DNA of 64,000 nt from Thiodiazotropha sp040506975 (GTDB lineage Bacteria; Pseudomonadota; Gammaproteobacteria; Chromatiales; Chromatiaceae), in NCBI GenBank assembly GCA_965211775.1, contig OZ242974.1:310001-374000 (forward strand), written 5' to 3'. The notes below the pieces were generated by a model. It did not search any database and had not been told where the DNA came from. It saw nothing but the letters and a program-made list of their open reading frames with translations. The position numbers and the translations under genes were made by a program. This document shows, piece after piece, positions 8,134 through 17,402 of this stretch; the stretch's first letter is position 1; each line of letters opens with the position of its first letter.

Positions 8134-9705
8134 TCAGAATCGAAAACCGCGAACCACGGAGCGCATGTTCTCAGCCAGCCCGGCAAGATCCTTGGAGAGT
8201 TCGGTCATGGCCTCCGCGCTGCGGGCATTGGTCTGTGCGGCATCTCCCACTGAGTGGATGTTACCGCTGACGTCCCGGGCCACGATGCTCTGTTGATTGG
8301 CGGCGGTGGCCACCATCTGGTTGAGGTCGCTGATTTCGGTAATCATCCCCGTGATCTCATTCAACACATCCACAACCTTGCTCGACTGCTCGATACCGAC
8401 CCGCGCCTGGTTGCTGCCTTCATCCATCACCCGGCCCGCCTCATGGGCCCGCTTCTGCAGCTTTTCGATCATCTGATTGATCTCTTCCGTCGATCGCTGG
8501 GTACGGTCCGCCAGGGTTCTGACCTCATCCGCCACCACCGCAAAGCCCCGCCCATGCACGCCGGCCCTTGCCGCTTCGATGGCCGCGTTCAGCGCCAACA
8601 GATTGGTCTGCTCGGCTATCTCCCTGATGACGTCGAGTATCTTGCCGATCGCGTCACTCTCCGATTCCAGGGTTTTGATCGTCTCCGCCGCCGTCTCGAC
8701 CTCGCCGGCCATGCTGTTGATCATATCCATCGCTTCCCCGACGACCGACCTGCCGGCGGTGGCCGCATCATTCGATTTTCTGGTGGTATCCGCCGCGCTC
8801 TCTGCCGTTTTGGCCACCTCCACGATGGAATGGGACATCTCCTCCGAGGCGGTGGCCATCTGCTCGAGCGTGGAGCGCTGTCGGCAGATCTCACTACCCA
8901 CTTCAGCAACGGTCTCCGCCGATTTACAGGCATCCGACGCCAACTGTTTCGCGGTTTCATCCAGGCGCCCGAGCACGGTCCTCAAGCCCGCCTGCAACAT
9001 CACTCCCGCCAACTCCACTGCGCCGACATCGCTCATATTGCCCGTATAGACATACTGCATGATCGGGTTGTTCACCAGTTGCCTGGCCCGCGCCGCCGAT
9101 TGCCTCACTTCGCGGGTCGTCATCACGGCCACGCCGTAACTGATCGCTATGCCGGCCATCCAGCCCAACAACTGCGGCAACCATGGCCAGCCGCCCAATA
9201 ATGAGAACAGCGCCATCGGCAGACTGAAGATCAACGCCAGCCAGAAAAACTGTCGCAGGGTGCTGCCGGCCCGAAAACGCAGCGCCAAGGGTATGCGGCC
9301 TTTGCGCAGGGACGCATAGAGCTTCTCCGCACGCGCCACCCGTTCTCGGCTGGGGGCGACACGCACCGACTGATAACCCACCTTGGCCTCTCCCTCATAC
9401 ACCGACGTCACATAGGCATCCACCCAGTAATAGCCGCCATCCTTGCTGCGGTTTTTCACTATCCCCATCCAGGACTCATCCCGCTTCAGCGTCTCCCACA
9501 GATCGGCGAAGGCTTCGGGCGGCATATCCGGGTGGCGAACGATATTGTGGTTGACGTTCAGCAGTTCATCCCGGGAGAATTGACTGATGTCAACAAAAGC
9601 CTGATTGGCCTGAGTGATGATACCTTTAAGGTCGGTGGTCGATATGAGTTCAGCGTCCGATGCTACCGAGGATTCCCGATCCTTGATCGGTAGATTGATT
9701 TTCAT
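8134..9705 (-). CDS. Aer-like PAS chemoreceptor (methyl-accepting chemotaxis protein)
   Basis: 523 residues. The N-terminal PAS domain (about 15-115; ISTTDLKGIITQANQAFV, NIVRHPDMPPEAFADLW, GIVKNRSKDGGYYWV) closely follows E. coli Aer, which senses redox state through FAD. Two membrane segments follow (about 152-171 and 176-195) with almost no periplasmic loop. The cytoplasmic signalling domain contains the conserved hairpin EIAEQTNLLALNAAIEAARAG, which contacts CheA and CheW. It is probably an aerotaxis or energy-taxis receptor. No C-terminal CheR-binding pentapeptide is present. It interrupts the trpG-trpD neighbourhood. Confidence 0.9.
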   Translation of the reverse strand: MKINLPIKDRESSVASDAELISTTDLKGIITQANQAFVDISQFSRDELLNVNHNIVRHPDMPPEAFADLWETLKRDESWMGIVKNRSKDGGYYWVDAYVTSVYEGEAKVGYQSVRVAPSRERVARAEKLYASLRKGRIPLALRFRAGSTLRQFFWLALIFSLPMALFSLLGGWPWLPQLLGWMAGIAISYGVAVMTTREVRQSAARARQLVNNPIMQYVYTGNMSDVGAVELAGVMLQAGLRTVLGRLDETAKQLASDACKSAETVAEVGSEICRQRSTLEQMATASEEMSHSIVEVAKTAESAADTTRKSNDAATAGRSVVGEAMDMINSMAGEVETAAETIKTLESESDAIGKILDVIREIAEQTNLLALNAAIEAARAGVHGRGFAVVADEVRTLADRTQRSTEEINQMIEKLQKRAHEAGRVMDEGSNQARVGIEQSSKVVDVLNEITGMITEISDLNQMVATAANQQSIVARDVSGNIHSVGDAAQTNARSAEAMTELSKDLAGLAENMRSVVRGFRF

Positions 9706-9985
9706 CGCGGTAGGCGCCTTTTAAAGACAATTAAACTACGGCATATATCGGCAGCAAAGGCCTTAACTGAAGGACTTTCTGGCACACCGCGGGTAGATAG
9801 TCGCTTTTTCCCGATCCGTAACAATCGGGGCAGGCACCACTGATGCCGTTTTATTCGCATAGCGGGGAATAGGTCGGCAGTCTCTACCACTACCTATCGC
9901 AAAAAGTACGATAAATATCCCAATAATAAAGAACAACATAAAATGCACGCATTACAAATCGTAATGCTCCTTCCATTTAACATTT

Positions 9986-11014
9986 CCTGATTACTCATGA
10001 GGCTCAGCTATTGAGCCTGTGGTGCAAGCATAATGGAACCTACTGAATAAAAGAGGATTTCATCATGCCGAGAAATACTATTCAATTTCAAAAAGGTCTT
10101 GGTTTGCACGATTTTCTGGAACAATATGGGACCGAGGATCAGTGTCGACAGGCATTGTATGATTTGCGCTGGCCGACGGGCTATGTCTGCCCTGAGTGCG
10201 GCAACACAACAGGCTGTGAACTCAAAAAGCGTCAGATATATCAATGTCACAAGTGCCATCATCAGACTTCCCTGACCGCCGGCAGCATCTTCCATGGCAC
10301 CAAGCTGCCGCTGAGAACGTGGTTTCTTGCGATCTATCTGTTGACCCAACGCAAGAAAAGTATCTCGGCGCTGCAACTTTCCCGCGAAATCGGGGTGAAC
10401 TACAATACGGCCTGGCGACTCAAGCATAAGTTGATGCAGGTGATGATGGAACGTGAGCGTGGAAAAAAACTGGCCGGTCGCATCGAATTGGATGATGCTT
10501 ATCTCGGAGGCGAGCAAGCCGGTAAGCGTGGTCGTGGGTCGCGCAACAAAATCCCTTTCGTAGCTGCTGTTGAGACGACGCGGGACGGCAGGCCCATGAA
10601 AATTCAACTGCGTCGTGTAAGGGGCTTCCGCAAACGTGAAATCGCCCGCTACGCCCGCTCCTGCTTGATGCCTGGCAGCGAAGTCTTTACCGATGGGCTT
10701 TGGTGCTTTAGTGGCGTGACAACCGCTGATTGCCATCATAACCCCATGGTGACGGGTGGTGGGCGCCAAAGTGTCCAGTATTCGTGCTTCAAATGGGTAA
10801 ACACGATGTTGGGTAATGTCAAAAACAGTCTGTTGGGTACTTTTCATGCGATTCGAGATAAACATGTGTCGCGTTATCTTGCTGAGTTCGAATATCGGTT
10901 TAACCGCCGTTTCGATTCACCCGCCATGATTGAACGATTGCTTTTTGCCGCTCTTCGCACTCCACCTATGCCATATCGCCTCTTGAGAATGGCTGAGGTT
11001 TAGGGGTAATCAGG
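9986..11014 (+). mobile_element. IS1595-family element, copy B (1029 bp)
   Basis: The target duplication TAACATTT is exact (9978-9985, 11015-11022). This is the only IS1595 copy of the seven that appears to lie in intergenic DNA. The left end carries the CCTGATTACTCATGAGG variant, shared with copies C, D, F and G. The 280-bp spacer to its left (9706-9985) holds only a doubtful 61-codon frame with a hydrophobic start (9948 to 9763). Confidence 0.95.
10065..11003 (+). CDS. IS1595-family transposase (copy B)
   Basis: 312 residues, intact. It differs from copy A at the residue after RRFD (Ser instead of Leu in FDSPAMIERL), a variant shared with copy C. It starts after AGAGGATTTCATC. Confidence 0.95.
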   Translation: MPRNTIQFQKGLGLHDFLEQYGTEDQCRQALYDLRWPTGYVCPECGNTTGCELKKRQIYQCHKCHHQTSLTAGSIFHGTKLPLRTWFLAIYLLTQRKKSISALQLSREIGVNYNTAWRLKHKLMQVMMERERGKKLAGRIELDDAYLGGEQAGKRGRGSRNKIPFVAAVETTRDGRPMKIQLRRVRGFRKREIARYARSCLMPGSEVFTDGLWCFSGVTTADCHHNPMVTGGGRQSVQYSCFKWVNTMLGNVKNSLLGTFHAIRDKHVSRYLAEFEYRFNRRFDSPAMIERLLFAALRTPPMPYRLLRMAEV

Positions 11015-11102
11015 TAACATTTTATAACTCAAGCAAAGTTCAAATTAGCCGACAACAACCATTGCGACAATACCACTATTTTTATGGTGTTACTCCAGTG
11101 TA

Positions 11103-12317
11103 ATGATTAAGCAGATCACCACGCAACAAATCAGGCCAGGCATGTATGTCCATAAATTGGATTGCTCCTGGCTGGATCACCCGTTTGCAAGAAATAGCTT
11201 CCTCATCAAGGATATGAATGATGTGCAGAAATTGCGTGGCATAAAACTCAGTCAAATTTTAATCGATACGGAGAAGGGCCTCGATGTCGATGTGCGGATT
11301 GAAACCCAGGCCTCGGATCCACAACCGGAAGAGCTGATTGACAAAGAGGTTAAATGTCCGAAAGACAGGCAGAAACGTATCTCGGTAGTGGAGGAAAGGC
11401 AGCGCGCTGGTGCGGTCAAGCAAGAGGCCGAACGTGTGATCACGGGAATCATGGCGGACATCAAGCTGGGCAAAAGAATCGATGCTGAACGCGTGTCGCC
11501 GGTAGTGGAGCATATGATGGGGTCGGTGTTCCGCAACGAAGACGCCTTGCTGGGATTGACCCGCATCCGCCAGATGGACAAGTACACCTTCGAGCACTCG
11601 GTCAGCGTGTCGGTATTGCTGATCGCATTTGCCAAACAACTTGGGTTGGAAGAGTCGATTATCCGGGATTTGGGAATCGGCGGATTATTGCACGATATCG
11701 GTAAAATGCGTGTTCCCGATAAGATCCTGAATAAACCGGGGCGTCTGAACGATGAAGAGTTCGCGGTCATACGCGAACATGTGAATCATGGCCACGGTCT
11801 GGTTGACGGTGTGGAAACGATATCCGCCACTGCGCTGGAAGTGGTGACGCAGCACCATGAACGCATCGACGGCAGTGGCTATCCAGGCAAACTGCATGGT
11901 GATGAGACCGGTTTGTACGGCAAAATGGCGGCCGTGGTGGATGTCTACGACGCCATTACGAGCGATCGCGTCTACCATAAGGGACAACTGCCAAGCGTGG
12001 TGCTGAAGCGCATGATGGAATGGAGCGGCTCCCATTTCGATCCAAAGCTGGTGCAGCACTTCATTCAATGTGTCGGCATCTATCCGGTGGGCTCAGTGGT
12101 GGCGTTGGAAAGCGAGCGCCTGGCGATCGTGATCCAGTCGCCCGAGGAAGGCCTATTGGAGCCCCTGGTCAACCTGGTTTACGACCTACGCAAGCACCGC
12201 TTTATCACACCCCGGCTACTCGATCTGGCAAACCAGCCGGCGGGCGAAAAGGACCGCATACTGCGCCTGGAATCCGCTGAGAGTTACGGCATACGGCCTG
12301 AAGTGTTCATGCAATGA
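11103..12317 (+). CDS. HD-GYP domain protein, probable cyclic-di-GMP phosphodiesterase
   Basis: 404 residues. The N-terminal DUF3391-type region (about 1-90: QIRPGMYVHKLDCSWLDHPF) is followed by an HD-GYP domain. Metal and substrate motifs are intact: LLHDIGKMRVPDKILNKPG, HHERIDGSGYP, and DVYDAITSDRVYH. Such enzymes hydrolyse c-di-GMP to pGpG or GMP and lower its level, favouring motility over surface life. The protein lacks membrane segments and should be cytoplasmic. It lies next to IS copy B and the Aer-like receptor inside the split trp region, on the opposite strand to the trp genes. Confidence 0.9.
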   Translation: MIKQITTQQIRPGMYVHKLDCSWLDHPFARNSFLIKDMNDVQKLRGIKLSQILIDTEKGLDVDVRIETQASDPQPEELIDKEVKCPKDRQKRISVVEERQRAGAVKQEAERVITGIMADIKLGKRIDAERVSPVVEHMMGSVFRNEDALLGLTRIRQMDKYTFEHSVSVSVLLIAFAKQLGLEESIIRDLGIGGLLHDIGKMRVPDKILNKPGRLNDEEFAVIREHVNHGHGLVDGVETISATALEVVTQHHERIDGSGYPGKLHGDETGLYGKMAAVVDVYDAITSDRVYHKGQLPSVVLKRMMEWSGSHFDPKLVQHFIQCVGIYPVGSVVALESERLAIVIQSPEEGLLEPLVNLVYDLRKHRFITPRLLDLANQPAGEKDRILRLESAESYGIRPEVFMQ

Positions 12318-12433
12318 TCTACTGCATCGGATGGCGGATAAAGAAGGAGTTTTGCCTTATAAGGATGCGCCCCGAAAGAAGCACCCTTGGGTTTGTTGTC
12401 GGGGCGGCGAGCCGCACACCACACCCAGAACAT

Positions 12434-12464
12434 CATTTGCGTCTTATTGCGTTCATTTGCGGAC
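12434..12464 (+). repeat. Dispersed intergenic repeat, copy 1
   Basis: The unit ends GCGTTCATTTGCGGAC and starts ATTTGCG. A near-identical unit lies on the other strand at 15433-15462 and a shorter related one at 15584-15607. It lies just downstream of trpG on the plus strand. Confidence 0.6.
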
Positions 12465-12473
12465 TTTAAACAA

Positions 12474-13052
12474 CTAACGTCCCTCGACGAAGTTGCGTAG
12501 CAGGTCATGCCCATAACGGGTGAGGATGGATTCGGGGTGAAACTGCACCCCCTGGATTGCCAGTTCCTTTTGCCGTACACCCATGATCTCATCCATCTCA
12601 CCCTCATTCTCTGTCCAGGCCGTTATCTCCAGGCACGCGGGCAGGCTCTCCTTCTCGATCACCAGGGAGTGGTAGCGCGTCGCTTCGAAGGGATTTTCCA
12701 GCCCGCTGAAGACGCCTGTCCCGACATGCAGAATGGGGGATGTCTTGCCGTGCATCACCTTCCGCGCGTGCACGATTTTGCCGCCGAAGGCCTGGCCGAT
12801 GGATTGGTGGCCAAGACAAACGCCCAGGATCGGTATGTGTCCGGCATAGGCGCGGATGGCCTCCACGGAGATGCCGGCCTCGTTGGGTGTACAGGGCCCG
12901 GGAGAGATGACGATATGGTCGGGAGCGATGGCATCGATCTCCCCTACTGTAATCTCATCGTTGCGCACCACCTTGACCTCGACACCGAGTTCACCCAGGT
13001 ACTGCACCAGGTTATAGGTGAAGGAATCGTAATTATCGATCATCAACAACAT
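12474..13052 (-). CDS. trpG: Anthranilate synthase component II, glutamine amidotransferase
   Basis: 192 residues. It hydrolyses glutamine and passes ammonia to TrpE. The class I amidotransferase triad is intact: Cys79 in LGVCLGHQ, His172 and Glu174 in FHPES. The oxyanion loop SPGPCTPNEAG is present. The gene follows trpE by 2 bp. It ends with TAG, showing that TAG is a working stop codon in this genome. Pseudomonas-type relatives continue directly into trpD, but here the next genes are unrelated. Confidence 0.96.
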   Translation of the reverse strand: MLLMIDNYDSFTYNLVQYLGELGVEVKVVRNDEITVGEIDAIAPDHIVISPGPCTPNEAGISVEAIRAYAGHIPILGVCLGHQSIGQAFGGKIVHARKVMHGKTSPILHVGTGVFSGLENPFEATRYHSLVIEKESLPACLEITAWTENEGEMDEIMGVRQKELAIQGVQFHPESILTRYGHDLLRNFVEGR

Positions 13053-13054
13053 GA

Positions 13055-14551
13055 CTACGCCCCCTCGTCACAGGCATGCCGATCCAGCCCGGCCTCTGCC
13101 AGGGCCACCGCGCGGAACACCGCCCGCCCCTTGTTCATGGTCTCCTTCCACTCCAGTTCGGGGATGGAGTCGGCAACCACCCCCGCGCCAGCCTGGATGT
13201 GCAGGGTCTCATCCTTGATGACAGCGGTCCTGATGGCGATGGCCGTATCCATATTGCCGTTCCACGAGAGATAACCGACCGCGCCGGAGTAGATGCCCCG
13301 CTTCACCGGCTCCAGCTCATCGATGATCTCCATGGCGCGGATCTTAGGCGCCCCGCTCACGGTACCGGCGGGAAAGGTGGCCCGCAGGACATCGATGGCG
13401 CTCATGCCGTCACGCAACTCTCCGATGACGTTGGAGACGATATGCATGACATGGGAATAGCGCTCGACGATCATCTTGTCGGTCAGCTCCACGCTTCCGA
13501 TCTTCGCCACGCGACCGGTGTCGTTGCGCCCGAGATCGATCAGCATCAGATGTTCAGCCAGCTCCTTGGGATCCGCCAGCAGCTCTGCCTCCAGGGCCTT
13601 GTCTTCCTCTTCCGTATGTCCCCGCCGGCGGGTACCGGCGATGGGGCGCACCGTTACCACCCCATCCTCGAGACGGGTGAGGATCTCCGGCGAGGAGCCG
13701 ACGATATGAAAACCGTCAAGATTGAGGTAGTACATGTAGGGGGAGGGATTGAGTCCGCGCAAGGCCCGGTAGAGATCGATGGGCGGCGCCTGAAACGGAA
13801 TGGAAAGACGCTGCGAGACGACCACCTGCATACAATCACCCTCGAGGATATACTCCTTGATCCGTTCCACTGCCTGTTTGTAGCCCTGTTCGGTAAACCC
13901 GGAGACGAAATCGGACTCATTGACCATTCTTTCAGGACCGCAACTCTCCCGGGGCACCGGCTGCCTCATGGCGTATACCAACTCGCGGATCCTCGATTCA
14001 GCCGACGCAAGAGTGCCTCCCTGGGTGGGATCCACATGCACAATGACGAACATCCGCCCCGACAGGTTGTCGAACACCACCACTTCGTCCGAAACCATCA
14101 ACAGGATATCGGGCGTCCCGAGTTGATCGGGATTGGGGCAATCGGCCAGTTTGGGTTCTATGTAGCGGATGATGTCATATCCGAAATAGCCCACCAAACC
14201 GCCATTGAAACGAGGTAAATCCTCCAGCTCGGCAGCCTTGAAGCGTTGTTGGAAGGACTCGATCCAGGCCAATGGATCATCCACCTGGTGGGATTCAATC
14301 ACTTCGCCGTCACTCACCACCTCGATCTGCAGGCCGTCGATCCTGACATGGGTACGGCATGGCAGGCCGATGATGGAATAGCGCCCCCACTTCTCCCCGC
14401 CATGCACCGATTCAAAGAGATACGAATGGGGGCCATGGGCCAGCTTCATATAGACACTTAGCGGGGTATCGAGGTCCGCCAGGACCTCGCAGACGACGGG
14501 AATGCGGTTATAGCCCTGTTGCGCCAGGGCGACGAACTGTTGGGGGGTCAT
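13055..14551 (-). CDS. trpE: Anthranilate synthase component I
   Basis: About 498 residues from the ATG at 14551, preferred because GGAGAGGAAA sits directly before it; an in-frame GTG lies four codons upstream. It makes anthranilate from chorismate with ammonia from TrpG. The chorismate-binding core is complete: PIAGTRRRGHTEEEDKALE, LIDLGRNDTGRVA, SNVIGEL, GTVSGAPKIRAMEIIDELE. The N-terminal tryptophan-feedback motif region (LFESVHGGEKWGRYSIIG) is conserved, so end-product inhibition is likely. Order is gph, trpE, trpG on one strand. Confidence 0.96.
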   Translation of the reverse strand: MTPQQFVALAQQGYNRIPVVCEVLADLDTPLSVYMKLAHGPHSYLFESVHGGEKWGRYSIIGLPCRTHVRIDGLQIEVVSDGEVIESHQVDDPLAWIESFQQRFKAAELEDLPRFNGGLVGYFGYDIIRYIEPKLADCPNPDQLGTPDILLMVSDEVVVFDNLSGRMFVIVHVDPTQGGTLASAESRIRELVYAMRQPVPRESCGPERMVNESDFVSGFTEQGYKQAVERIKEYILEGDCMQVVVSQRLSIPFQAPPIDLYRALRGLNPSPYMYYLNLDGFHIVGSSPEILTRLEDGVVTVRPIAGTRRRGHTEEEDKALEAELLADPKELAEHLMLIDLGRNDTGRVAKIGSVELTDKMIVERYSHVMHIVSNVIGELRDGMSAIDVLRATFPAGTVSGAPKIRAMEIIDELEPVKRGIYSGAVGYLSWNGNMDTAIAIRTAVIKDETLHIQAGAGVVADSIPELEWKETMNKGRAVFRAVALAEAGLDRHACDEGA

Positions 14552-14605
14552 TTTCCTCTCCACACAAAAGACCGGACAACGGGATTAAACGGGTTGATTC
14601 GGGAA

Positions 14606-14632
14606 TCACCAACGCCATCGCGCGCCATACAT
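14606..14632 (-). promoter_or_regulatory. Candidate trp leader peptide (MYGARWRW)
   Basis: Between gph and trpE, 55 bases before the trpE ATG, a nine-codon minus-strand frame reads Met-Tyr-Gly-Ala-Arg-Trp-Arg-Trp-stop. The two Trp codons just before a stop are what a ribosome-stalling attenuator would need. An inverted repeat GGTGATTC/GAATCAACC (14592-14610) overlaps its end. Against it: no clear ribosome site precedes the ATG and no U-tract terminator is obvious. Confidence 0.35.
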
Positions 14633-14719
14633 CAAGGTCGTGTTGTGTGAAAGCAGGGTCATTTCGTATTGTTTACCGTCAATAGTTGCTGCTAACCATA
14701 ATCAAAACTTGGGCAGGTC

Positions 14720-15397
14720 TCAAGCGGCATTTTCCAACAGGCTACTGATTTCGACCAATGAGTCGAGCACCGCGTCCGGATGAAAGTGCCGGATATCCTC
14801 GCCATGATTATAACCGTAACTCATGCAGACGATCTGAAAACCGGCGGCACGGGCCGCTTTCACATCGCTCTGTGAATCACCCACCATCAGTGAGGCATTC
14901 GGGTCAGCCGACAGTTGTTCGGCTGCATGCAGCAGGGGCATCGGATCGGGCTTCTTCTTCGGCAGCGTATCGCCGGCAACGACTATCTCGAAATCGTCAT
15001 GAACACCCAGATCCCGCAGTAGCGGCAGGGTGAACCGGGCTGCCTTGTTGGTCACACAGCCGAGGCGAAAGCCCTGTCTCTTCAGATAGTCCAGACCTTC
15101 ACGAATTCCCGGATAGAGCACTGAACGCTTACTCGTGTTTTCCGCATAGAGATCGAGAAAGATGGGATAGGCGCGTTCAAAATCGGTTTCGTCCGGATCA
15201 CCGTCAAGCTGGCCGATGAGGGCACGGCGAACCAGGCGCTCCACCCCATTACCGACCCAGTTCCGCACTTTTGTTTCACCGTGGCGCGGCCGACCCAGCC
15301 GATCCATCATCTGATCCACGCAATAGGCCAGATCAGGCACGCTGTCGACCAGGGTGCCGTCCACGTCGATGAGGATCATTTCGGGTTTCTTAATCAT
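14720..15397 (-). CDS. gph: Phosphoglycolate phosphatase (HAD family)
   Basis: 225 residues. It dephosphorylates 2-phosphoglycolate, the toxic product of Rubisco oxygenation and of some DNA repair. HAD motif I is LIDVDGTLVDS (Asp11 nucleophile, Asp13 acid), motif II is VTNKAARFT, motif III includes the lysines of PKKKPDP, and motif IV is MVGDSQSDVKAARAAG. The rpe-gph-trpE order matches Pseudomonas-like genomes. A Rubisco-using organism would have extra need for this enzyme. Confidence 0.93.
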   Translation of the reverse strand: MIKKPEMILIDVDGTLVDSVPDLAYCVDQMMDRLGRPRHGETKVRNWVGNGVERLVRRALIGQLDGDPDETDFERAYPIFLDLYAENTSKRSVLYPGIREGLDYLKRQGFRLGCVTNKAARFTLPLLRDLGVHDDFEIVVAGDTLPKKKPDPMPLLHAAEQLSADPNASLMVGDSQSDVKAARAAGFQIVCMSYGYNHGEDIRHFHPDAVLDSLVEISSLLENAA

Positions 15398-15432
15398 GAC
15401 TGCATGCTCTCATTCGAAGGCCGTGTTAATCG

Positions 15433-15462
15433 GTCCGCAAATGAACGCGAATAAACGCAAAT
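15433..15462 (-). repeat. Dispersed intergenic repeat, copies 2 and 3 nearby
   Basis: On the minus strand this reads ATTTGCGTTTATTCGCG then TTCATTTGCGGAC, matching the unit after trpG with about two differences. A related shorter unit (TTTGCGTTCATTAGCGGACT) is on the plus strand at 15584-15607. Both lie in the 229-bp spacer between rpe and gph, which otherwise shows no gene. Confidence 0.6.
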
Positions 15463-15626
15463 GGTAAAAACACTACCGGCTCAGGGTGTAGGGTGCGGCT
15501 TGCCGCACCAACAACAGGTTGAATCAAATTAATACAGTGCGGCAAGACGCATCTGCGTATAAACGATCAATCATCAAGCATTCTTTATTTGCGTTCATTA
15601 GCGGACTCATCATTCATTCAAACAAA

Positions 15627-16319
15627 TCAGACCTTGGCCAATTCCGCCTTCATTTTGCCGACGATGGTGTCGTATCTGTTGGCATCGCTTGTCTCGGGAA
15701 AGCCGAAAATCCCCGATCCCGCCACGAAAGTGTCGGCTCCTGCGGCCTTGATCTCGGCGATATTGTCAACCTTGACGCCGCCATCGATCTCGAGGCGGAT
15801 ATCCAAGCCTGAATCATCGATCAGTTTGCGGCACTGGCGCAGTTTATCCATGGTGGCGGGAATAAAGCTCTGACCGCCGAACCCCGGATTGACCGACATC
15901 AGCAGAATCATGTCGACCTTATCGAGCACATAGTCGAGATGGGAGAGGGGGGTGGCCGGATTGAACACCAGACCCGATTTACAACCCTCGCTGCGGATCA
16001 GCTGCAGACTGCGGTCGATATGCTCGGAGGCCTCCGGGTGGAAGGTGATATAGGTGGCCCCGGCCTTGGCGAAATCGGGGATGATGCGGTCTACAGGCTT
16101 GACCATCATATGGACATCGATATCGGCTGTGACGCCATGTTTTCGCAGGGCCTCGCAGACCAGCGGACCGATGGTCAGGTTCGGCACATAATGGTTGTCC
16201 ATGACGTCAAAATGAACGATCTCAGCACCTGAAGCGAGGACGCTATCCACCTCTTCACCCAGCTTGGCGAAATCCGCTGACAATATTGACGGTGCGATCT
16301 TATCGGATTGGCGGGCCAT
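15627..16319 (-). CDS. rpe: Ribulose-phosphate 3-epimerase
   Basis: About 230 residues from ATG at 16319, chosen because GGAG lies 10 bases upstream; an ATG three codons earlier is too close to it. It interconverts ribulose-5-phosphate and xylulose-5-phosphate in the pentose-phosphate and Calvin cycles. TIM-barrel and metal motifs are intact: APSILSADFAKLGEEV, VHFDVMDNHYVPNLTIG, DVHMMVKP, MSVNPGFGGQSF, EIDGGVK. It is separated from gph by a repeat-bearing spacer. Confidence 0.95.
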   Translation of the reverse strand: MARQSDKIAPSILSADFAKLGEEVDSVLASGAEIVHFDVMDNHYVPNLTIGPLVCEALRKHGVTADIDVHMMVKPVDRIIPDFAKAGATYITFHPEASEHIDRSLQLIRSEGCKSGLVFNPATPLSHLDYVLDKVDMILLMSVNPGFGGQSFIPATMDKLRQCRKLIDDSGLDIRLEIDGGVKVDNIAEIKAAGADTFVAGSGIFGFPETSDANRYDTIVGKMKAELAKV

Positions 16320-16570
16320 GATTTTCATCTCCTACTGTTCTGCCGGCAGTGGCCTGGGAAACCCATTTTCTCGCCACATTAGCCAAAAAAAGGAGGCCAC
16401 TTTACCCCAAAGCGCCACCATTTTCAGCTATCCCCTTTGTAGGGCATTAGCCGCAGCCGACAATCGCAGTCGGCAGAACTCTGCAATCAAGCATGCTTCT
16501 GACGGGCCCATGGCTATTCAACCTTTAGCGAGGGTACACTAAGATCGTTGTAAGGCCTAAGGAATTCCAT

Positions 16571-17398
16571 GTGAATCGCTACCTTTGCACAACCAAGCTG
16601 AGACGAAGAAGAGTCACCCCTGTTCCTATTCACCAGCTGTTCCTGCTGCTGCTTATCGGCATGGCGGAAATATCGCTTGCCGCCAATCTGAGCCGTGAAC
16701 AGCGGGTTTCGGAAGCGCTGGAGGCTGCGCTCCCTGAAGGCAGTCCGGTATGGCTTGAAGCCGAATCAGTGCGCTTTCTGGCGATTCACAGGGAGACGTC
16801 CGCGGAAAAACGCCTTGGCAGTGCCGTTTTGTTGCATGACAGCGGCTCCCATGCCGATTGGCACGAAGTCATCAATCCCTTAAGACGCCACCTGGCTGAA
16901 AGGGGTTGGGATACCCTGTCGATTCAAACACCGATCACTGACGATCCGTCTGACCCTGTGATCATTCAGTCATTGATCGAACTGAGCCTGCCGCGCATCC
17001 AGGCCGCCATCGATTTCCTGACTGAGCAACAAACCGGCGAGACAGTCCTGATAGGACATGGACTGGGGGCCGGGATGGCCATGAAGTTTGTGACCCAGCC
17101 AGGCAACCGGATTGGGGCGATTGCCGCCATCGGAGTGGCCATGTCCGCCGATGATGAGCAGGATCCGGCGTTTTTGGCCATCAAGGGCGCGGAAACAGCG
17201 ATACTCGATCTCTATGGCAGCCGTGACCATCCCTCTGTGGTCGACAGCGCTCCACTGCGCCGCGCCATTGCCGCGAGGAACGGACGCAAACAATACCGGC
17301 AGGTCGAAGTATCCGGCGCCGATCACTTTTTCAGCGGCATGCAGGAGGAGTTAGGCTATCGTATCGCTGCATGGTTAAGACAGGCTGTGCGCCAATAG
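16571..17398 (+). CDS. DUF3530 family alpha/beta-hydrolase-like protein, secreted
   Basis: 275 residues from GTG, preceded by AAGGAA. A basic N-terminus and a hydrophobic stretch (LFLLLLIGMAEISLAA) form a signal peptide. The body resembles DUF3530: VLLHDSGSHADWHEVINPLRRHL, then LIGHGLGAGMAMKF as the nucleophile-elbow position. The elbow residue in GHGLG is Gly-Leu where a serine hydrolase would have Ser, so catalysis is doubtful. SGADHFFSG near the end holds the usual late histidine. Function is unknown. It is monocistronic and converges on the lytic transglycosylase. Confidence 0.75.
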   Translation: MNRYLCTTKLRRRRVTPVPIHQLFLLLLIGMAEISLAANLSREQRVSEALEAALPEGSPVWLEAESVRFLAIHRETSAEKRLGSAVLLHDSGSHADWHEVINPLRRHLAERGWDTLSIQTPITDDPSDPVIIQSLIELSLPRIQAAIDFLTEQQTGETVLIGHGLGAGMAMKFVTQPGNRIGAIAAIGVAMSADDEQDPAFLAIKGAETAILDLYGSRDHPSVVDSAPLRRAIAARNGRKQYRQVEVSGADHFFSGMQEELGYRIAAWLRQAVRQ

Positions 17399-17402
17399 CA
17401 GC

